The notes under the pieces were generated by a model. The model ran no database searches and had not been told where the DNA came from. It saw nothing but the letters and a program-made list of their open reading frames with translations. Below, one piece after another: positions 58,946 to 64,000 of a stretch of DNA of 64,000 nt; positions within the stretch are counted from its first letter, which is position 1, and every line of letters begins with the position of its first letter. Made by a program: the position numbers and the translations under genes. The DNA is from Phallus indusiatus (taxonomy: Eukaryota; Basidiomycota; Agaricomycetes; Phallales; Phallaceae): the NCBI GenBank assembly GCA_027605045.1, contig JAQFWX010000027.1, positions 556,742 to 620,741 on the forward strand, in the 5' to 3' direction.

Positions 58946-59248
58946 GAAGCTAGATAATAGATCGGGAATAAGGGTATAGTGCCAAAAAAAGCGGAGATTA
59001 AACTACTTGCTGTATTAGCAACTAGTTGTCTTGTTGTTAGTCAATCGATAGTCTATCTCTTTAAATATATATTTGTCCACAAGTGTTCTACAATCATGAT
59101 ATTATAAAATACAGCCGTCCTGGTCGTCCAGTCCTTTCTATTCTCCCAAACGACAACTTACAAGCCTCATGGTCCAACGAACGTGGTCAACAAGTTACGT
59201 GTCCTCGGCACTTTGAAAAAGTGAATTAACGTCTAGTTAGCAATGATA
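58946..59248. other. Spacer between the sirtuin and the next minus-strand gene
   Basis: Promoter of the sirtuin and 3' flank of the disordered orphan; AT-rich, no gene. Confidence 0.45.
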
Positions 59249-60837
59249 TTACAAACTTGAGACATACTGAGGGTTCCAATCCCATCCTTTCGAGGTCAGA
59301 AGCAGTTCATCATCTTCGTCGTCGCTGTTCGCCATCGCAAGTCCACCATTTGTAACAACACGAGGTGGCGGCGTCGATCTATAGTTCTGAGAGCGGCCCT
59401 TGTTTTTCGTGTTCTTGTGCATGACCTTTTTTCCTTTAGAAGAAGATAATTTGACATTGAAGCGAACGTTCTTTTTAGGTATCTCAACCACAACTTTGGC
59501 CCTTTTGGGTCTGTGAAGAGGCATAGCGTCTTCTGTGGCTTCCTGAGGCGCCGGCGGATTTTTACATTTCTCTGTAGTTAATGAAGCAGTATAGTAAGAC
59601 AAGTAAACTTTTGAGAAGACGAGCGCGCACCGGTTAAGTCAAGACCTGAAAACATTGTGCGAAGATTCATCGGGTCCGACTCAGAAGAAGACTGCTTGTC
59701 ACAACTTTCATTCTTTCTTGGAGGCGGTGAACTAAAGATAAAAGACATTGCTAAAGGAGCATCATTAGGACAGGCAGCTTCCTTCGGCTCTAGCGCAGCA
59801 GACTGAACGACGTTGGGTTGAGAGACAGTAAGAGCGCCATAAGATACAAGGTCAGCGAAATCCTTTAAAAAAGCAGCATCATCTTTCGTGAGAATATCAC
59901 TTGTTTTCTTTTTCTTATTGGATCCGAAAGTAGGAGAAGCAGTCCAATCTGGTGAGTCATTGACAAGTGAGCGAGTTTTACGAACAGGTGTCGAGCAAAT
60001 CTGAGGAGAGAATTGTAAAAGACGGTCAGCAATATCCAGGTCATCAAGGTTTAGACTTGATTTGGCTTTGATAGCTGGCAAGGGTAGAGAAGCTAATGGT
60101 AAGAAAGGAACGATCCAGTTATTGTCGCGATTTCTGTGTTTATTCTGTAAAGCATGAGATCCAGAAGATCGGCGATGAAAGGAAGCAGGTTTTGAGGGTA
60201 TATGCGTGCTAAAGGTATCAACGGATGGTCGTCGAAAGAATCTAGAGGTTTTGTCGTTTTTAGAGCTGGACATAGTAGACGTTTTAAACGAGATTCCTTT
60301 GTACGGAGAAGCGAGGTCTGTTAGACTCGGAGCTATACGACGATTCTCCTTTTGATTCTGAGACTGCGTTCGCCTGGAAGGACCTAAAACACTTGGAGAC
60401 TTTCTAGGGCTGTCATGCACTACCGTGCAACGTTCCTCTGTCTTTTTAGAAGAGAATTTAGCAGATTCAGGTTTTGCGTGTGTATCTTCTACAGCTCGAA
60501 GGGTGGGAGTGCGGTCCAATTTAGATAGCAACACCGGTGACGTTTTTGGACTGCAATGAACTTTGAACTTGGCAGCCGAAGGAGCTACAAAATGGTCGTT
60601 TCTTAGTTTCTTTCGGCGTGGAGACTCGTCGAGTTGTTCGGAATCAGGACTACGTCGCAGATTTTTGTTGTCAGTAATGAATCTGATACAATTCCTATCC
60701 AGACAGAATGACCTAACTTCATGACGAGCTCTTACTCGTTTTTTTGAGTATGTATTCTTCTGAAACGTCTCATGGGAACAATACGGCATCGCCTCAGCTG
60801 GCAGGGATCTAAGATCAAACTGCGTGTCCCTTTTCAA
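59249..60837 (-). CDS. Uncharacterised disordered basic protein
   Basis: Two exons (about 60837-59632 and 59573-59249) join TG to EKCKNPPAPQEA in frame; about 500 residues. The start may be the ATG at 60837 or the one at 60789 (MPYCSHETFQK). It is rich in Ser, Lys, Arg and S-P/T-P sites (SPRKSPS, QFSPQICSTPVRK), with lysine-rich nuclear-signal-like runs (SNKKKKTS, KKNVRFNVKL). It ends with an acidic patch and SKGWDWNPQYVSSL, probably a short conserved motif. A nuclear, cell-cycle-phosphorylated protein is a reasonable guess; no family is recognised. Divergent from the NQ-repeat gene by 97 bp. Confidence 0.75.
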
Positions 60838-60934
60838 ACCCCGATAAACTACCCACCATCTTTAGGATCTACTTGGACGATTTTCTAACGACTCCTTTTA
60901 CCGTATTTCTGCACCACCTGGCGGCCGAACGATA

Positions 60935-61760
60935 ATGACAGGTCGACTGATTCCTCCAACAGCCGCGGCAACGTTACCGCCCACAATAAAACCTCGCCAA
61001 AATAATCCCGCGAGCGGTGGGAGCACTGGCGGGAACTCTAATGGCAATGGAAACTCGAACACGAACGCAAACCAAAACCAAAACCAAAACCAGAATCAGA
61101 ATCAGAATCAAAACCAAAACCAAACATCGAGCACCTCATCGACCATCAGCATTCCAGTAACTGCCCCACCTGGAGGAATTCTAATCACTCAACCAGCCCA
61201 AACAGCCGCTGCCTCATTCTTTAAAATTGCCTCAGACGAAACTGTAACCTTTGGGTGGAACTTTACTAGTCTGTTCGTCACTCCCGACACATTGTTCGTC
61301 TCCGCTTTCTGTTCTGCCAACGGCAATACCTATCCTGTTGGCCCCGGTACAATCCCCGGCTCAGCAACACAGGTATGTACGACGGGGCCAGGGCCTTTTC
61401 CTTTTCTTATTAACAGATCGGCTTTTCTAACCCGTTTCTGTTTCACAGGTCGAATGGGATATAGGAAGCTATCAACAAGCCAATCCTACTCAACCCCTCA
61501 TCGTCGCCTCATACACGCTTCAAATCTTTGATGGACACGGGCTAAACGCAGTACCCGTAGCAGGTCTTTTCGAACCAAATGAGGATTTGCGATTTGCACT
61601 ATACAGTCCCCAGGCTTACACACCTCTTTCTGACGGCTGGCAATGTGCAGCTTGTTCCTCTGGAACGCCCATTGCTAATGCACGCCCTATGGCTTTTGCG
61701 ATTCTCGCAACATTTCTGGCTATGGTATTCGGGGGATGGGGAGTGATGCGACGACGATAA
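60935..61760 (+). CDS. Membrane-anchored fungal protein with NQ repeat (DUF7137-like)
   Basis: Two exons (60935-61372 and 61449-61760), 249 residues. A Asn/Gly-rich linker contains nine NQ repeats. The globular part reads GGILITQPAQTAAASFFKIA, ETVTFGWNFTSLFVTP and GNTYPVGPGTIPG, then ANPTQPLIVASYTLQI and FALYSPQAYTPLSDGWQC. It ends in one hydrophobic helix (AFAILATFLAMVFGGWGV) plus MRRR. This layout is common among uncharacterised agaricomycete proteins; I recall the domain as DUF7137. The chosen ATG gives no signal peptide, so either the real start is in an upstream exon or it is tail-anchored. Confidence 0.85.
61070..61123 (+). repeat. Hexanucleotide repeat encoding (NQ)9
   Basis: Nine tandem AAC/AAT-CAA/CAG units in frame within the membrane-protein gene. 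The codons are partly interchanged (AACCAA and AATCAG blocks), so it is not a perfectly young expansion. Confidence 0.95.
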
Positions 61761-62310
61761 AAATAAGTACTTTCAATGGCTTCTTTGTTTCCTGGATGAT
61801 TTTATTTGGTTGGATATTTTGGATATTGACGTTTTGCCCCTTCCCATTCTTTTTTTCCATTTCGTTGGCATCCATCGGACTTTCGTCTTTATCCTATCTT
61901 ATACTCTATCATTATCCTGCTCGCCTCTATTTATATCTCATTATCCAATCTTTTTATTACATTGCATGGACTTTTACCGCGGACTTGTGTTACCCCTCCG
62001 GCTACTATTTAAATCCTCACTTTGTAATTGGGCGGCTTAGTATGGACTCTTACTAATGTTATGTGAAAACAGGGCTATGTATTTAAAAGGATAATGAATA
62101 TAATACCCTTTTTTCAAAGAGATGTTTGACAGCGGTTGTGATATAAAAGCACACACGTTGGTGGTTTGAACAAACTGCTATAAGCCCCGATGTAGAGACA
62201 GTAACGTTTACACTAGAATGGCTATGTACAATTCATGATACGGATACCGTGGCAAGGAAGGATTGGTAGAAATAAATATAACGACTTGGGGACGAATTTG
62301 AAACATGAAT
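61761..62310. other. Convergent 3' spacer
   Basis: 3' flanks of the NQ-repeat gene (+) and the transporter (-). A hydrophobic open frame at about 61736-62056 is T-rich and not believed to be coding. Confidence 0.45.
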
Positions 62311-63909
62311 CTATGCTTTTTGGGCAATTCTGATGGGTCTAATGTTTCCATAAAGTGGATTGATATTATCGTCCGTGGGAGAATCCAAAGAAGGCGGGGG
62401 CGAAGGGTAAGAGGCTGAAGAGGACGCAGGTGGTGCTCGGTAACTGTAACTGTACGTGTTCGTTGGGCTATTGTGTAACTGCATGAAGGAAGGCTGCGGG
62501 ACAGAAGTCGGATGCGAGGAAGTAGGTGCTAGTGAAGTATGATTTTGACTGATTGAAGTGCTGATCGTTAGATTCTGGTTGCGTGAAAGAGGTCTATCGT
62601 CCAATTCAGTAGCCATATCCATGATTCTGCGATCGGCCTCGGTAGTTGGAAGAATCATCTGTTTCTCCGCTTCTACACGACGCATCTTCTTCTCGCCTTT
62701 ATCAACATCGCCTTTGGCACTGTTGTACATCCATAATCCAACCGATGTCAATATGATACCCAGTCCTTGAACTGGCCGAATGGTTTGGTTAAACCAGGCG
62801 ATGGCGATAAGGATGACGGCGATACGTTTTACCAGGGAGGCTATCGAATACGTGACAGGGGATGTTGAAGAGAGAATGGCAAAGGCAATGATATTTTGCC
62901 CGAAGTGGACGGCTCCATTCCAAAAGAAATAGTAGGCGATGCTGTGCGCGGAAGTGTGGGAGGGTTGCGTATGAGGCTCAACATTGGATGAAAGAAGAGC
63001 GTTAAGATCCGAATATATCCATACGGGAATCATGAGTATAAAAGCAAATCCTGCCGAATAGAACAAGAGATTTATTTTATCCAATTTATGAGCCGGAGCA
63101 GTCAAAGAACCACCGCTAGATGGGGACGGCATTATCTTTTTGAAAAAGATGTTTGACGATACAAAAACAAGAGCCGAACCGAAGGCGGATAGCAGGCCCA
63201 AGTAATTCGAAGCTGAGAAGTCGGAAGAACAGGCCATCATGACCCCGGATGTTAACGGCAGTAGAGAAATATACGTTTTCGGCGAATATCTGACTCTAAA
63301 CAGTAAGGCATAAGCCGCAACTGTGAATAACGGTGACAACGCCTATCATACTGTTTAGTCCCCGAGATTGACGACAATGTCTAAAATCCATACCTTTATT
63401 GTATGAACCGTACTAACCGGTATACGGGCGATAGCTACACTTGAAAAAATGTGTCCTCCAACTTGGAATACGGCCATGGGGACGGTGCTTTGAACGATTG
63501 CTTTCGTCGGTGGCTTGAACTTACTTAATCCAACGAAAGGAGTCATACAGAGCAAGCAATACGCTGCAATGAAACCAAACTGGACGAAAGTTAGTGTAAC
63601 GGGATAGCGAAATTGATTGAGGATGGTCTTTCCGGTATTGGAGGACAGGGCGGAGGATGTGTACCATAGCGAACACAGGAAAACGAATTTTATGGTCGAA
63701 GTAGAAACGTTCAGAGGATTCGTGATCTCCACAGACGGCCGACTGGTAGTAATGGTCGCAGACCGGTCACGGAAAAGAAAGGAGAGTGGGGATCTTTTCC
63801 CTAGTGACCATAGGGACCGTTTGGAAGAGTCATTATCCAACATAAGCCAGTTACTCTGCTGCTTCTCTCCTAATGACCATCTGTGTCCGTTATCGAGCGT
63901 ATTTTGCAT
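62311..63909 (-). CDS. Triose-phosphate-type nucleotide-sugar/phosphate transporter (SLY41-like)
   Basis: Two exons (63909-63394 and 63342-62311), 515 residues. A cytosolic N-terminus of about 70 residues precedes roughly ten membrane helices of the TPT/DMT superfamily. The motifs KTILNQFRYPVTLTFVQF, TVHTIKALSPLFTVAAYALL and SNIFFKKIM are typical, as are FAILSSTSPVTYSIASLVKR (conserved SP-T-S-K signature) and GLGIILTSVGLWMYN. The C-terminal tail is long, Ser/Pro/Tyr-rich and disordered. It acts in ER or Golgi membranes; Sly41 was found as a suppressor of Rab Ypt1 loss. Substrate unknown. Confidence 0.92.
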
Positions 63910-64000
63910 AAAAAAACTGTCGCCGCAACTTTTCAGCTATTGTCGAGCTACTATCGGAGTGTCAAGCTTGCGACGAAGAATGAAAACAAGACGCCCCGAA

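Noticed and set aside
61736..62056. Hydrophobic plus-strand ORF after the NQ-repeat gene
   Set aside because: T-rich 3' flank; the hydrophobic translation follows from base composition and there is no family match.
1..64000. CRISPR array, integrated virus, intact transposon or biosynthetic gene cluster
   Set aside because: No spaced direct repeats, no integrase, reverse transcriptase, transposase, capsid, PKS, NRPS or terpene synthase motifs were seen; genes are unrelated housekeeping functions.

Overview
This is nuclear DNA of a filamentous basidiomycete, most likely an agaricomycete. Almost every gene is broken by short introns of about 45 to 65 bases. Genes are densely packed on both strands. 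Several products are fungal or basidiomycete types: a KAT14-like acetyltransferase, a Ure2p-like glutathione transferase pair, a fungal CLC channel, and an NQ-repeat membrane-anchored protein. There is no operon, phage, CRISPR or intact transposon. Coordinates given for split genes run from start codon to stop codon and include introns; I joined exons by eye from splice signals, reading frame and family conservation.

Layout. 1-2774 (-): C-terminally cut LisH/Flo8-SSDP-like transcription regulator with two apparent frame breaks. 2775-4849: leader and intergenic DNA with a decayed tRNA-Gly-like element. 4850-8447 (-) and 8636-9498 (+): divergent pair, dipeptidyl aminopeptidase and the Golgi protein SYS1. 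10560-13381 (+): BCS1-type AAA ATPase. 13829-14287 (-): ribosomal protein eL34. 14604-17438 (-) and 17617-20538 (+): divergent pair, dynamin DNM1 and the oligosaccharyltransferase subunit STT3. 21174-23315 (-): serine-rich orphan. 24544-25863 (-): Ure2p-like GST. 25922-26463 (-): possible small gene. About 26640-26814 (-): U2 snRNA. 27266-30546 (+): ELMO/CED-12 homologue. 30902-32501 (+): orphan. 33567-34903 (+): second GST. 35226-37650 (-): flavin monooxygenase with an N-terminal extra domain. 38527-42895 (+): MMS19. 43686-44183 (+): small secreted protein. 44561-46226 (+): NDUFAF7/MidA-like mitochondrial methyltransferase. 46459-47844 (-): coiled-coil orphan. 48059-51621 (-) and 51696-53262 (+): head-to-head CLC chloride channel and KAT14-like acetyltransferase. 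53453-55679 (-): L-galactonate/L-fuconate dehydratase. 55866-56344: unresolved. 56491-58945 (-): sirtuin. 59249-60837 (-): disordered orphan. 60935-61760 (+): NQ-repeat membrane-anchored protein. 62311-63909 (-): triose-phosphate-type transporter.

Most genes are unrelated housekeeping functions: secretory pathway (STT3, SYS1, dipeptidyl aminopeptidase), mitochondria (BCS1, NDUFAF7, DNM1), Fe-S delivery (MMS19), chromatin (sirtuin, KAT14), splicing (U2) and translation (eL34). I found no clear new multi-gene system. The most noteworthy signals are six inferred GC-AG introns in six different genes, very small phase-0 exons in BCS1, a tRNA-derived element, frame breaks in the Flo8-like gene, an inverted GST pair, and one or two small genes hidden in regions without long ORFs.
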